Shown here: positions 54,730 to 63,591 of the stretch, in pieces | How positions within the stretch are numbered: position 1 is the stretch's first letter | How the letters are laid out: each line of letters begins with the position of its first letter | Origin: an uncultured Algibacter sp. | GTDB taxonomy: Bacteria; Bacteroidota; Bacteroidia; Flavobacteriales; Flavobacteriaceae | Length of the DNA: 64,000 nucleotides | Reading direction: 5' to 3' | Assembly (NCBI GenBank): GCA_947502405.1 | Contig: CANMZT010000013.1 | Coordinates: 1 to 64,000 of the forward strand | Made by a program: the position numbers and the translations under genes | Notes under the pieces: generated by a model | Databases searched by the model: none | What the model was told of the DNA's origin: nothing | The model's input: only the letters and a program-made list of their open reading frames with translations

Positions 54730-55467
54730 ATGGAAAACAAGATTGCCGTAAAAGTAGACGACCTCACCGTAGCCTACAACTACAAACCCGTACTCTGGGA
54801 TATCGATTTAGAAATCCCTGAAGGCGTACTCATGGCAATAGTTGGACCAAACGGCGCAGGCAAATCAACCTTAATAAAATCCATATTAGGCATCTTAAAA
54901 CCCATAGCAGGAAGCGTAAGCATTTACGATAAACCTTATGAAAAACAACGCCAACTCGTAGCCTACGTGCCCCAAAAAGGCAGTGTAGATTGGGATTTCC
55001 CAACCACAGCATTAGATGTTGTTATGATGGGTACTTACGGAAGCTTAGGTTGGATAAAACGTCCCGGACAAAAACAAAAAAAAGCAGCCTTAGAAGCCTT
55101 GGAAAAAGTAGGTATGCTACCCTTTAAAAACCGACAAATAAGTCAGCTTTCAGGTGGGCAACAACAACGTATATTTTTGGCACGAGCCTTAGTACAAAAC
55201 GCATCAATTTATTTTATGGACGAACCCTTTCAAGGGGTAGATGCCACAACAGAAATAGCCATCATCAACATTTTAAAAGAATTAAGAAAAGCAGGAAAAA
55301 CAGTAATAGTGGTACACCATGATTTACAAACCGTACCCGAGTATTTCGATTGGGTTACCTTTTTAAACGTAAAAAAGATTGCCACAGGCCCAGTTAAGGA
55401 TATTTTTAATGATGATAACCTTACTAAAACTTATGGAATTAATTATAAAGTGAGTATTCAAGAGTAA
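54730..55467 (+). CDS. Metal ABC transporter ATP-binding protein
   Basis: 245 residues from ATG 54730 ([16 protein letters not shown]); a frame extension to 54682 reads the flanking repeat and is not conserved-looking. Walker [11 protein letters not shown]-loop [13 protein letters not shown], signature LSGGQQQR, Walker B IYFMDEP and the switch His (VVHHDLQ) are present. The WDFP motif after the Q-loop is typical of Mn/Zn/Fe importers. Partner of the two permeases downstream. Confidence 0.97.
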   Translation: MENKIAVKVDDLTVAYNYKPVLWDIDLEIPEGVLMAIVGPNGAGKSTLIKSILGILKPIAGSVSIYDKPYEKQRQLVAYVPQKGSVDWDFPTTALDVVMMGTYGSLGWIKRPGQKQKKAALEALEKVGMLPFKNRQISQLSGGQQQRIFLARALVQNASIYFMDEPFQGVDATTEIAIINILKELRKAGKTVIVVHHDLQTVPEYFDWVTFLNVKKIATGPVKDIFNDDNLTKTYGINYKVSIQE

Positions 55468-55826
55468 AAAGAGTTTTCAGTCGCAGTCACAGTAAACAGT
55501 TTTCACTCAAATGAAAATGAAGATAAAGATAAAGATAAAGCAATGAAATAATAAAAAGTCAACACCCGAGTTCGGACACAGTCCGAATCTTCAATCTGCA
55601 GAAATAGAGAGCATTATCGAAATTTAAAATATATTTTAAATTGAAGATACAAACGCAGTTTAATGGAATCGCGAAGCGCAGCTTCTGGCGTGTAATTCCG
55701 AAAGCGAACGGTGCTTTAGCAATTTACTCAGATTGATATGATTTTTTGGTTCGTTTTGCATCAAGGCAAAATGAACATTAAAACAATAAAGCCAAAGCGG
55801 TAGAGATTCCTGCTTTGGCAGTAATT
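55468..55826 (+). repeat. Composite intergenic element 2 in the metal operon (no gene)
   Basis: 359-bp gap. Shared blocks with the previous element: 55473-55494, 55552-55567 and 55740-55778. The interior differs and includes TTCGGACACAGTCCGAA. A run GATAAAGATAAAGATAAAG lies at 55520-55540. A half-copy of the GATTCCTGC repeat (55805-55825) follows and touches the permease start. Confidence 0.75.
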
Positions 55827-56954
55827 ATGGACATAACAGAATACATAAAACTAGTTTTCACTGACTACACCCTAAGAACCATAACACTTGGTACTGCAAT
55901 TTTAGGCGCAGTAACAGGTATGCTAGGGAGTTTTGCTGTTCTAAGAAAACAAAGTTTATTAGGCGATGCTATATCACACGCAGCCTTACCAGGAATAGCC
56001 ATAGCTTTTTTACTTACCGGTGCAAAAGACAGCAACACCTTACTATTAGGCGCATTAGTAAGCGGGCTTTTAGGTACCTTCTGGATTAGAGGCATCATTA
56101 GTAAAACCCACCTAAAATCAGATACGGCTTTAGGGTTAATTTTATCATTGTTCTTTGGGTTTGGCATGCTTTTACTCACCTTCATTCAAAAACAACCTAA
56201 TGCAAATCAAGCAGGATTAGATAAGTATTTATTCGGACAAGCAGCAACATTATTAGAAAGCGATGTTTGGATGATGACTATAGTTACAAGCATTTGTTTA
56301 TTTGTATTACTCCTGTTTTGGAAAGAATTTAAAATCTTATTATTTGATGCCGACTACACCAAAACTCTTGGTTTTAACACAAAAATGATTGATATTTTGA
56401 TTACTTCATTTATCGTTTTAGCCATTGTTTTAGGCTTACAAACCGTTGGCGTAGTATTAATGAGCGCTATGTTATTAGCACCAGCAGCCGCAGCAAGACA
56501 ATGGACAAATAGTTTGAGTGTAATGGTGTTTTTAGCTGCGATTTTTGGAGCGTTTTCGGGTGTATTTGGTACTGCCATAAGTGCAAGCCAAAACAATTTA
56601 TCTACAGGTCCTATTATTGTTATTGTCGCTAGTATATTTGTACTCTTTTCATTTATATTTTCACCAAGCAGAGGCTTATTATTTAAGCAAATCCGATTTA
56701 TTAAAAATCGTCGAGATTTACAGTTGCACAAAACTTTGGCATTCATGTACAATATTGTGGAAAGCCATGAAAACATTTCACATCCGCACGCTATAAAAAT
56801 CCTGAATAATTTTCAAGGCTACACAAAAAGCACGCTTCAAAAATTAGTTAGTAAAAACTATGTAACTCTAAATGGTGGCATGTGGAGTTTAACTGAGGAA
56901 GGTTTTCAAGCAGCATCAAATTTATACAACCAACAAAACGATAATAATGAGTAG
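55827..56954 (+). CDS. Metal ABC transporter permease 1 with C-terminal winged-helix tail
   Basis: 375 residues from ATG 55827 (MDITEYIKLVF); a TTG at 55815 in the preceding repeat half-copy could add 4 residues. Residues 1-280 are the ABC-3 permease domain with about 8 TM segments (GDAISHAALPGIAIAFLL, GVVLMSAMLLAPAAAARQW). Residues 283-375 are a soluble tail with the pattern KNRRDLQLHKTLAFM...TLQKLVSKNYVTLNGGMWSLTEEGFQAA, a DtxR-like winged helix. Overlaps permease 2 by 8 bp. Confidence 0.93.
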   Translation: MDITEYIKLVFTDYTLRTITLGTAILGAVTGMLGSFAVLRKQSLLGDAISHAALPGIAIAFLLTGAKDSNTLLLGALVSGLLGTFWIRGIISKTHLKSDTALGLILSLFFGFGMLLLTFIQKQPNANQAGLDKYLFGQAATLLESDVWMMTIVTSICLFVLLLFWKEFKILLFDADYTKTLGFNTKMIDILITSFIVLAIVLGLQTVGVVLMSAMLLAPAAAARQWTNSLSVMVFLAAIFGAFSGVFGTAISASQNNLSTGPIIVIVASIFVLFSFIFSPSRGLLFKQIRFIKNRRDLQLHKTLAFMYNIVESHENISHPHAIKILNNFQGYTKSTLQKLVSKNYVTLNGGMWSLTEEGFQAASNLYNQQNDNNE

Positions 56955-58107
56955 CGCACAAATTGAAATACAATTAATTGCGAGTTTGGTTGCTGTAGCC
57001 TGTGCCATTCCAGGGACATTTTTAGTCCTAAGAAAAATGGCAATGATTAGTGATGCTATTAGTCATTCTATTCTCCCAGGAATTGTTATAGGTTTTTTTA
57101 TCACACAAGATTTAAACTCACCACTTTTAATTTTGCTTGCTGCCTTAACAGGAATATTAACCGTAGTTTTGGTAGAATACATCCAAAAAACAGGTTTAGT
57201 TAAAGAAGACACCGCTATTGGTTTAGTATTCCCAGCGTTGTTTAGTATAGGCGTGATTATGATTGCGAAAAACGCCAATGATGTTCACTTAGATGTCGAT
57301 GCAGTTTTACTAGGCGAATTGGCTTTTGCGCCTTTTGATAGATTGATAGTTTCAGGAGTAGATGTTGGCCCGAAATCCTTGTGGATAATAGGTAGTATTT
57401 TAATCATCACTATAGGGCTTTTATTTTCCTTTTTTAAAGAATTAAAAGTAAGCACCTTTGATGCAGGTTTAGCAGCATCATTAGGGTTTTCTCCTGTTGT
57501 AATTCATTATGGATTAATGACGGTTTCATCGGTTACCACGGTAGGTGCTTTTGATGCCGTAGGTGCTATTTTAGTAGTTGCATTAATGATTGCTCCTGCC
57601 GCAACAGCCTATTTATTGACCAACGAATTAAAGCGTATGCTTATTTATGCCATTTGTTTTGGTGTGTTTAGTGCTATTTCAGGTTATTGGGTAGCCCATT
57701 GGTTAGATGCTTCAATCGCAGGATCTATTACAACAATGTTGGGTCTAATATTTCTTATTGTTTACTTATTTGCACCAAGAAAAGGTATTATTGCTGTATT
57801 ATATAGAGAAAAACAACAACGCACTGAAGTATCATTATTAACTTTTTTATTGCATTTAAAAAATCATACCGAAGAACGAGAGCGACATGTAAATCACCTC
57901 AACGAACACATCAATTGGCAGAAGGTACGCTCAAAAACCGTTTTAGATTTAGCATTGAAAAACAATATGATTCAACTAGATAAAAATATTGTTTCACTAA
58001 CTGAAAAAGGCGAAGATTTCACCTCTCAAGCTATTGACTACATCATCACCAACGAGGACACTCAAATTGAAGATATGAAGGATGATTTCTTCTTGTTTAG
58101 GGGTTAA
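56947..58107 (+). CDS. Metal ABC transporter permease 2 with C-terminal winged-helix tail
   Basis: 386 residues. ABC-3 permease domain at 1-280 (SDAISHSILPGIVIGFFI, VGAILVVALMIAPAATAYLL). The tail 282-386 (LYREKQQRTEVSLLTFLLHLKNHTEERERHVN...LALKNNMIQLDKNIVSLTEKGEDF) has the same winged-helix pattern as permease 1 and the operon's DtxR-type repressor. The two permeases probably form a heterodimer with the ATPase at 54730. A hairpin terminator follows. Confidence 0.93.
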   Translation: MSSAQIEIQLIASLVAVACAIPGTFLVLRKMAMISDAISHSILPGIVIGFFITQDLNSPLLILLAALTGILTVVLVEYIQKTGLVKEDTAIGLVFPALFSIGVIMIAKNANDVHLDVDAVLLGELAFAPFDRLIVSGVDVGPKSLWIIGSILIITIGLLFSFFKELKVSTFDAGLAASLGFSPVVIHYGLMTVSSVTTVGAFDAVGAILVVALMIAPAATAYLLTNELKRMLIYAICFGVFSAISGYWVAHWLDASIAGSITTMLGLIFLIVYLFAPRKGIIAVLYREKQQRTEVSLLTFLLHLKNHTEERERHVNHLNEHINWQKVRSKTVLDLALKNNMIQLDKNIVSLTEKGEDFTSQAIDYIITNEDTQIEDMKDDFFLFRG

Positions 58108-58117
58108 TTCAAAAAAA

Positions 58118-58150
58118 AGTCCAGTCAGGTTTTAAAAACCTGACTGGACT
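58118..58150. terminator. Hairpin terminator after permease 2
   Basis: Perfect 16-bp stem (AGTCCAGTCAGGTTTT and its complement) with A-tract before and A-rich, not T-rich, sequence after on the plus strand. Transcription stop is therefore less certain; it may be a mobile palindrome. Confidence 0.6.
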
Positions 58151-58169
58151 AAAAATAGCAATATTTAAA

Positions 58170-58529
58170 ATGGCACAACACAACGAACTCGGTAAAAAAG
58201 GCGAACAACTAGCCGTAGATTTTCTTTTGAAGAACAACTACGATATAGTAGAACGCAACTATCGTTTTGAAAAAGCCGAAGTAGATATTATTGCACAAAA
58301 AGATGAGATTTTAGCTATAGTTGAAGTAAAAACAAGGTCTACAGCCGATTTTGGAGACCCTCAAGATTTTGTGAAGCCAAAGCAAATAAAAAATCTAGTA
58401 AAAGCGGTTGATGAATATGTTACTGTGAATGATTTAGACGTTGAAGTACGTTTTGATATTATTGCTATTGTAAAAGAAGGCAAAGGTTTTAATATTGAGC
58501 ACTTAGAAAATGCTTTTTACCATTTTTAA
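58170..58529 (+). CDS. YraN / UPF0102 nuclease-like protein
   Basis: 119 residues. Restriction-endonuclease-like core: HNELGKKGEQLAVDFLLKNNYDIVERNYRF, then EVDIIA (Asp) and IVEVKTRS (Glu-x-Lys). Family members are putative nucleases related to Holliday-junction resolvases; function unproven. Confidence 0.93.
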   Translation: MAQHNELGKKGEQLAVDFLLKNNYDIVERNYRFEKAEVDIIAQKDEILAIVEVKTRSTADFGDPQDFVKPKQIKNLVKAVDEYVTVNDLDVEVRFDIIAIVKEGKGFNIEHLENAFYHF

Positions 58530-58562
58530 GACTCTGAAAACTAGTTTACTGTAAATCCAAAC

Positions 58563-59894
58563 TTATTCATCAGTTTCAAAAAACGCCTTTAAAGCTTTAA
58601 AATCAACGGGCTTATCAGCTATCTTTTTGTCTTTATCTAAAATAAAATAAGCCGGTGTAGATGTTACGCCGTAAGCATCACCAATTTCATTATCCCATTT
58701 ACCTTCCCCATAAACATGAATAAATTCCGGGAAATCGTAGGTTAAATTTTTCCAACCATAGGGTTCATCTTCTAAACCAACTGCAACTACTTTTACTTTC
58801 CCTTCTGGAAACGCTTTTATAAAAGTATGTAATTGAGGAATTTCATCTAAACAATGCGAGCAGGTACTACTCCAAAAGGTAATAATAAAATTTTCGGCAC
58901 CTTCCAATTCTGTAAGTTTCTTTGTAATCAGGTCTTCTTTTTCTTTAATTTCAATATCAAAATCTGGTGCCACTTGCCCTTTAGAAATATTCTTAAACAA
59001 AATTAAAGCATGTAAAAGATCCTGATCATTCAAAGCAACGGCTACATCCATCAAATAATTTTCTGCTATATAATTTGAAACCGATTCAAAACCTAAATCA
59101 GACATTTGTTGCCACAAATCAAATAATAAAATCCGTTGCACTTTATGGGGAGCCACTTTTAAATGACTGTAAACCACATCTATATTCTTCTTGTATTTTG
59201 ATATTTCATCTTCAGATTTAGAAGACGTCCCGAAAACATAATTAAGTATTTTTTCTTCTAAAAAATTAGAGCTTTGCAATGTTGGGTTGCTAAAATCTAC
59301 ATAATCGAAATAGTGCTTTTCTAAATTTTCAATATAAGTATTTACGTCTTCAATTTTTTCTGGTATATAGGGTTTATTTGCCTTTATAAAATCTAAAGCC
59401 ATTGTTCCCTTAGCAGCCTCCTCAAAACTAGTTTGTGTTTCTCTTTGTGTTTTAAAAATAGCTTGTAAAGCAATGGTATCATTACTTTTTTGGCTATAAT
59501 AATTTCCTATACTTTGGGTAACCATAGACATACTATCGGTATAAGATGTTAATAGCTTATTATCTGTAGATTTTATAAAATCCACACCTGTTTCAGCCAT
59601 AAATGTTAATTCGACATCTTCTTCCCCATTATACATAATATCGAAATTATAATCTTCCTGAGGCACCGCATAAACCAATCGATACATGCCTTTAGTAGCT
59701 GTAGAATCTAAGGTAAACTCAAAACTGCCATCTTCACTAATCTCTGCATTCGTTACATAATCAGATATTGTTGGGCCAACTTTATAAAGCAATGCGAAAT
59801 TGTAATCTTTAGCTGGATAAAAAACACCTTTTATTTTATGTTGAGCAAGTAGTATGCTTGGGATTAAAAGTGTTAGAAAAAGAATGCGTTTCAT
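58563..59894 (-). CDS. TlpA-like thioredoxin-fold protein
   Basis: 443 residues, signal peptide ending PSILLAQ. N-terminal half is a DUF4369-like beta domain (IKGVFYPAKDYNFALLYKVG) and helical linker. The C-terminal thioredoxin domain has the active-site CSHC in FWSSTCSHCLDEIPQLHTF and the cis-Pro region STPAYFILDKDKK. Predicted periplasmic thiol-disulfide oxidoreductase. Located downstream of mfd with 33 bp between. Confidence 0.92.
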   Translation of the reverse strand: MKRILFLTLLIPSILLAQHKIKGVFYPAKDYNFALLYKVGPTISDYVTNAEISEDGSFEFTLDSTATKGMYRLVYAVPQEDYNFDIMYNGEEDVELTFMAETGVDFIKSTDNKLLTSYTDSMSMVTQSIGNYYSQKSNDTIALQAIFKTQRETQTSFEEAAKGTMALDFIKANKPYIPEKIEDVNTYIENLEKHYFDYVDFSNPTLQSSNFLEEKILNYVFGTSSKSEDEISKYKKNIDVVYSHLKVAPHKVQRILLFDLWQQMSDLGFESVSNYIAENYLMDVAVALNDQDLLHALILFKNISKGQVAPDFDIEIKEKEDLITKKLTELEGAENFIITFWSSTCSHCLDEIPQLHTFIKAFPEGKVKVVAVGLEDEPYGWKNLTYDFPEFIHVYGEGKWDNEIGDAYGVTSTPAYFILDKDKKIADKPVDFKALKAFFETDE

Positions 59895-59927
59895 CTATTA
59901 AAGTTTTTATTTTTTAAATTTCAAAAA

Positions 59928-62900
59928 TCAAGCCACAATAGGTTTTAAAGCCTCTAATGCTTGTTTTACTGATTTTATGTTTTCAAAAGTTAGCATTAAT
60001 CTTAGTCCACTTCTTGTTTGTTTCTCTTTCATTTTGCATGCTTGTGGATGCTTTTGAACAAATTGAAGCACTTTGGTAAAGTTACTACTTTGATAAAAAC
60101 TACTCTGTTGGTCATGAATAAAATAACCAATAAGTTTGTTTTGTTTCATAATTACTTTTTCAAAACCAATTTTAGTAGCTAACCACTTTATTTGGACACT
60201 GTTTAATAAATCGGTCACTTGCTCTGGTAATTCCCCAAAACGGTCAATTAATTCTGATTCAAACTTGCTTAATTCTTCTTCTGTTTTCAGATTATTAAGT
60301 TGTGTGTATAAATTTAAGCGTTCTGCTATATTATTAACATAACTATCTGGGAACAATAATTCAAAATCAGTATCTATGGTTACGTCTTTAACATAAATTT
60401 TATCTTCTGCTTCATCTTTATAGAGGTCTTTAAACTCATTTTCTTTAAGCTCCTCGATAGCTTCATTTAGAATTTTTTGATAGGTATCAAACCCAATTTC
60501 ATTAATAAACCCGCTTTGTTCTCCACCTAGTAAATCTCCCGCACCTCGAATTTCTAAATCTTTCATAGCAATATTAAAACCACTACCTAATTCTGTAAAT
60601 TGCTCTAGTGCTGTGATACGTTTTCTAGCATCATCAGTCATTGCCGAATATTCTGGTGTGATGAAATAACAAAAAGCTTTTTTATTGCTTCTTCCCACAC
60701 GACCGCGCATTTGGTGCAAGTCGCTCAACCCAAAATTATTGGCATTATTAATAAAAATAGTATTGGCATTTGGCACATCTAAGCCGCTTTCCACAATAGT
60801 GGTACTAACCAAAACATCAAATCCGCCATCCATAAACTTAAGCATTAATGATTCTAACTTTTTACCGTCCATTTGCCCATGGCCAATGCCTATTTTAGCA
60901 TCTGGCACTAAACGTTGTAGCATACCAGACACTTCTTTTATGTTTTCAATTCGATTATGAATGAAAAACACTTGTCCGCCACGTTGAATTTCGTAACTAA
61001 TAGCATCACGAATAGTTTCTTCATTAAAACGAATAACATGACTTTCTATGGGATAACGATTTGGTGGTGGTGTGGTAATTACCGATAAATCTCTAGCCGC
61101 CATTAAACTAAATTGCAAGGTTCTTGGTATTGGCGTTGCCGTTAAGGTTAATACATCTACATTATCCTTTAAGGTTTTAAGCTTCTCTTTTACGGCTACA
61201 CCAAATTTTTGCTCTTCATCAACTATTAATAATCCTAAATCTTTAAATTTTACATTTTTATTTACGAGCTGATGTGTACCAATGATGATATCTACTTTTC
61301 CTTCGGCTAAAGCCTCTAAAGTTTCTCGTTTTTGTTTGGCTGTTCTAAATCTATTTACATAATCAACAACTACTGGGAAATCTTTTAAACGTTGTTTAAA
61401 AGTTCTAGAATGTTGATACGCTAAAATGGTAGTTGGCACTAAAACAGCAACCTGTTTGCCATTGTCTACGGCTTTAAAAGCGGCACGTATTGCTACTTCT
61501 GTTTTACCAAAACCTACATCGCCACAAATAAGTCTATCCATAGGGCGTTCGCTTTCCATATCAGCCTTAATATCTGCAATTGCTGTACTTTGGTCGGGTG
61601 TGTCTTCGTAAATAAAAGACGCTTCCAACTCATGCTGCATATAGCTATCTGGGTTATACTGAAAGCCTTTTTCGGTTTTCCGTTTCGCGTAGAGTTTTAT
61701 CAAATTAAACGCCACGTGTTTTACGCGCGCTTTTGTTTTTTGTTTAAGGGTTTTCCAAGCAGTACTTCCTAATTTGTATATTTTAGGTGGTTTACCGTCT
61801 TTACCATTAAACTTGGTGATTTTATGAAGCGAATGGATACTTAAATACAACACATCGCGCTCACCATAAATCAGTTTTATAGCCTCTTGCTTTTTACCTT
61901 CTACATCTATTTTTTGAAGACCGCCAAAACGCCCAATACCATGATCTATATGAGTAACGTAATCGCCAATATCTAAGTTGGTGAGTTCTTTTAAAGTAAT
62001 GGCTTGCTTTTTAGCATAGCCATTTTTAAGACTGAATTTATGATAACGCTCAAAAATTTGATGGTCTGTATAGCAAACAATTTTGTTATCGTGGTCTATA
62101 AAGCCTTGGTGTAATGAGAGTATTACGGTTTGATACTCTTTTACATCTAGTTTGGCATCATCAAAAATATCATGAAATCGTTTGGCTTGTTGCTCGCTTA
62201 CACAGGCGATGTAATTGGTATATCCTTTTTCGTGATTTGCATTTAAATCTTCAATTAAAAGGTTGAATTGTTTGTTGAATGCGGGTTGCGGTGTGGTGTT
62301 GAATATGATTTCGTCATTACGAGGAGCTTGCGACGTGGTAATCTCATCCATTGAAACAGATTGCTTCGTTGCATTCGCAATGACGTTCGTTTTAAAAACA
62401 GCTGAACTTCCAAATTCAATTATAGAAAAGTCTAAAAGTTGTTTTTTTAATAATTCTGAATTACAAAATAGCTCATGTGGTTGGGCATGTTTGATATCTT
62501 CAGAAAGTCCCTTAAATGCCTCTTCTGCTTTAGTATAAAAATCGTCTATTCTTGAAAATAGTAAATCGGCATTTTTTAAACCAATTACCGTTTTTTGAGC
62601 AATGTATTTTAAGAAGCTTTGGCGCTTTTCTTCCATCAACTTATTCGCCACGTTAGGAATAATATTGATTTTTTTTATTTGCTCTATGGATAATTGCGTT
62701 TCTACATCAAAAGTTCGAATAGAATCTACCTCATCTCCAAAAAACTCAATGCGGTAAGGTTCATCATGCGAAAACGAAAACACATCTACAATACCACCGC
62801 GTACTGAAAACTCACCAGGTTCGGTAACAAAATCTACGCGTTTAAACTTGTATTCAAACAATACTTCGTTTACAAAATCTATAGATATTTTATCATTAAC

Positions 62901-63338
62901 ACCTATTTTAAGGGTATTGCGTTCTAACTCTTTACGGGTTACTACCTGCTCAAAAAGTGCATCAGGATAGGTAACAATTACGGCTGGCTTTTTTTGAGAA
63001 TTAATGCGGTTTAACACCTCTGCTCTAAGTAATACATTGGCATTATCGGTTTCCTCAATATCATAAGGTCTACGATAGCTACCTGGGTAAAACAACACAT
63101 CTTTTTCAGTGAGTAGTTGCTCTAAATCGTTTAAATAATGTGCCGCTTCTTCTTTGTCATTAAATATTAAAAGGAATGGTTTTTCTGCAGCTTTAAATAC
63201 ACTTGAAATTACAAATGAAAACGCAGAACCTACAAGTCCTTTAAGATGTGTTTTACTTCCGGTTTGGGTAATAGTATTCTGCAGATTTTGCCCTTGCAAA
63301 GTCTGTAAATAGGTTTGAGAGATTGTAGATTGACTCAC
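59928..63338 (-). CDS. mfd: Transcription-repair coupling factor Mfd with an in-frame repeat insertion
   Basis: 1136 residues, slightly shorter than E. coli Mfd (1148). The UvrB-like N-terminal region, RNAP-interacting domain (DIGDYVTHIDHGIGRFGGLQ), SF2 translocase with Walker A GDVGFGKTEVA near residue 606 and DEEQ near 707, TATPIPRTL, and the C-terminal TRCF domain are present. Residues about 318-343 (VIANATKQSVSMDEITTSQA...) are translated from a dispersed palindromic repeat at 62312-62385. Mfd removes stalled RNA polymerase and recruits UvrA. Confidence 0.97.
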   Translation of the reverse strand: MSQSTISQTYLQTLQGQNLQNTITQTGSKTHLKGLVGSAFSFVISSVFKAAEKPFLLIFNDKEEAAHYLNDLEQLLTEKDVLFYPGSYRRPYDIEETDNANVLLRAEVLNRINSQKKPAVIVTYPDALFEQVVTRKELERNTLKIGVNDKISIDFVNEVLFEYKFKRVDFVTEPGEFSVRGGIVDVFSFSHDEPYRIEFFGDEVDSIRTFDVETQLSIEQIKKINIIPNVANKLMEEKRQSFLKYIAQKTVIGLKNADLLFSRIDDFYTKAEEAFKGLSEDIKHAQPHELFCNSELLKKQLLDFSIIEFGSSAVFKTNVIANATKQSVSMDEITTSQAPRNDEIIFNTTPQPAFNKQFNLLIEDLNANHEKGYTNYIACVSEQQAKRFHDIFDDAKLDVKEYQTVILSLHQGFIDHDNKIVCYTDHQIFERYHKFSLKNGYAKKQAITLKELTNLDIGDYVTHIDHGIGRFGGLQKIDVEGKKQEAIKLIYGERDVLYLSIHSLHKITKFNGKDGKPPKIYKLGSTAWKTLKQKTKARVKHVAFNLIKLYAKRKTEKGFQYNPDSYMQHELEASFIYEDTPDQSTAIADIKADMESERPMDRLICGDVGFGKTEVAIRAAFKAVDNGKQVAVLVPTTILAYQHSRTFKQRLKDFPVVVDYVNRFRTAKQKRETLEALAEGKVDIIIGTHQLVNKNVKFKDLGLLIVDEEQKFGVAVKEKLKTLKDNVDVLTLTATPIPRTLQFSLMAARDLSVITTPPPNRYPIESHVIRFNEETIRDAISYEIQRGGQVFFIHNRIENIKEVSGMLQRLVPDAKIGIGHGQMDGKKLESLMLKFMDGGFDVLVSTTIVESGLDVPNANTIFINNANNFGLSDLHQMRGRVGRSNKKAFCYFITPEYSAMTDDARKRITALEQFTELGSGFNIAMKDLEIRGAGDLLGGEQSGFINEIGFDTYQKILNEAIEELKENEFKDLYKDEAEDKIYVKDVTIDTDFELLFPDSYVNNIAERLNLYTQLNNLKTEEELSKFESELIDRFGELPEQVTDLLNSVQIKWLATKIGFEKVIMKQNKLIGYFIHDQQSSFYQSSNFTKVLQFVQKHPQACKMKEKQTRSGLRLMLTFENIKSVKQALEALKPIVA
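62312..62385. repeat. Palindromic dispersed repeat inside mfd
   Basis: 74 bp with inverted ends (CGTCATTACGAGGAGC... and ...GCATTCGCAATGACG). From general knowledge this CGTCATTGCGAG-type palindrome is a common intergenic repeat in many bacteria. It adds about 25 residues to Mfd without a frameshift. Confidence 0.75.
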
Positions 63339-63357
63339 CTAATTTTTATTTGAAATG

Positions 63358-63365
63358 CAAAGATA
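63358..63365 (-). promoter_or_regulatory. -7 element for mfd
   Basis: TATCTTTG followed by C on the minus strand, 19 bp before the ATG. Confidence 0.6.
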
Positions 63366-63434
63366 AGGCTTAGATACATTTTATTAAGTACCAATTTGGC
63401 AAATATTTTCTGAGTTTATTAGAAGTTTTATATT

Positions 63435-63520
63435 GTGTTAGGGATTGTAACGGAAATCCTTTTTGTGAGGCACGAGCAAAAAGATTGTAATGGAAAGCCC
63501 TACCCTTGCGGTAACGCCCA
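63435..63520 (+). repeat. Dispersed intergenic repeat, copy E
   Basis: Starts GTGTTAGGGATTGTAACGG, contains CTTTTTGTG...CAAAAAG hairpin, ends CCTTGCGGTAACGCCC. It lies between the divergent mfd and TerB-like promoters, so the family is not restricted to 3' ends. Confidence 0.8.
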
Positions 63521-63560
63521 AAAAATTAAAATTTCAATTTAAAATCTTAAAAAAAATATG

Positions 63561-63568
63561 TAGGTTTG
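63561..63568 (+). promoter_or_regulatory. -7 element for the TerB-like gene
   Basis: TAGGTTTG fits TAnnTTTG, 23 bp before the ATG at 63592. Confidence 0.55.
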
Positions 63569-63591
63569 CAGCACTAAAAAAAGATGTATAT

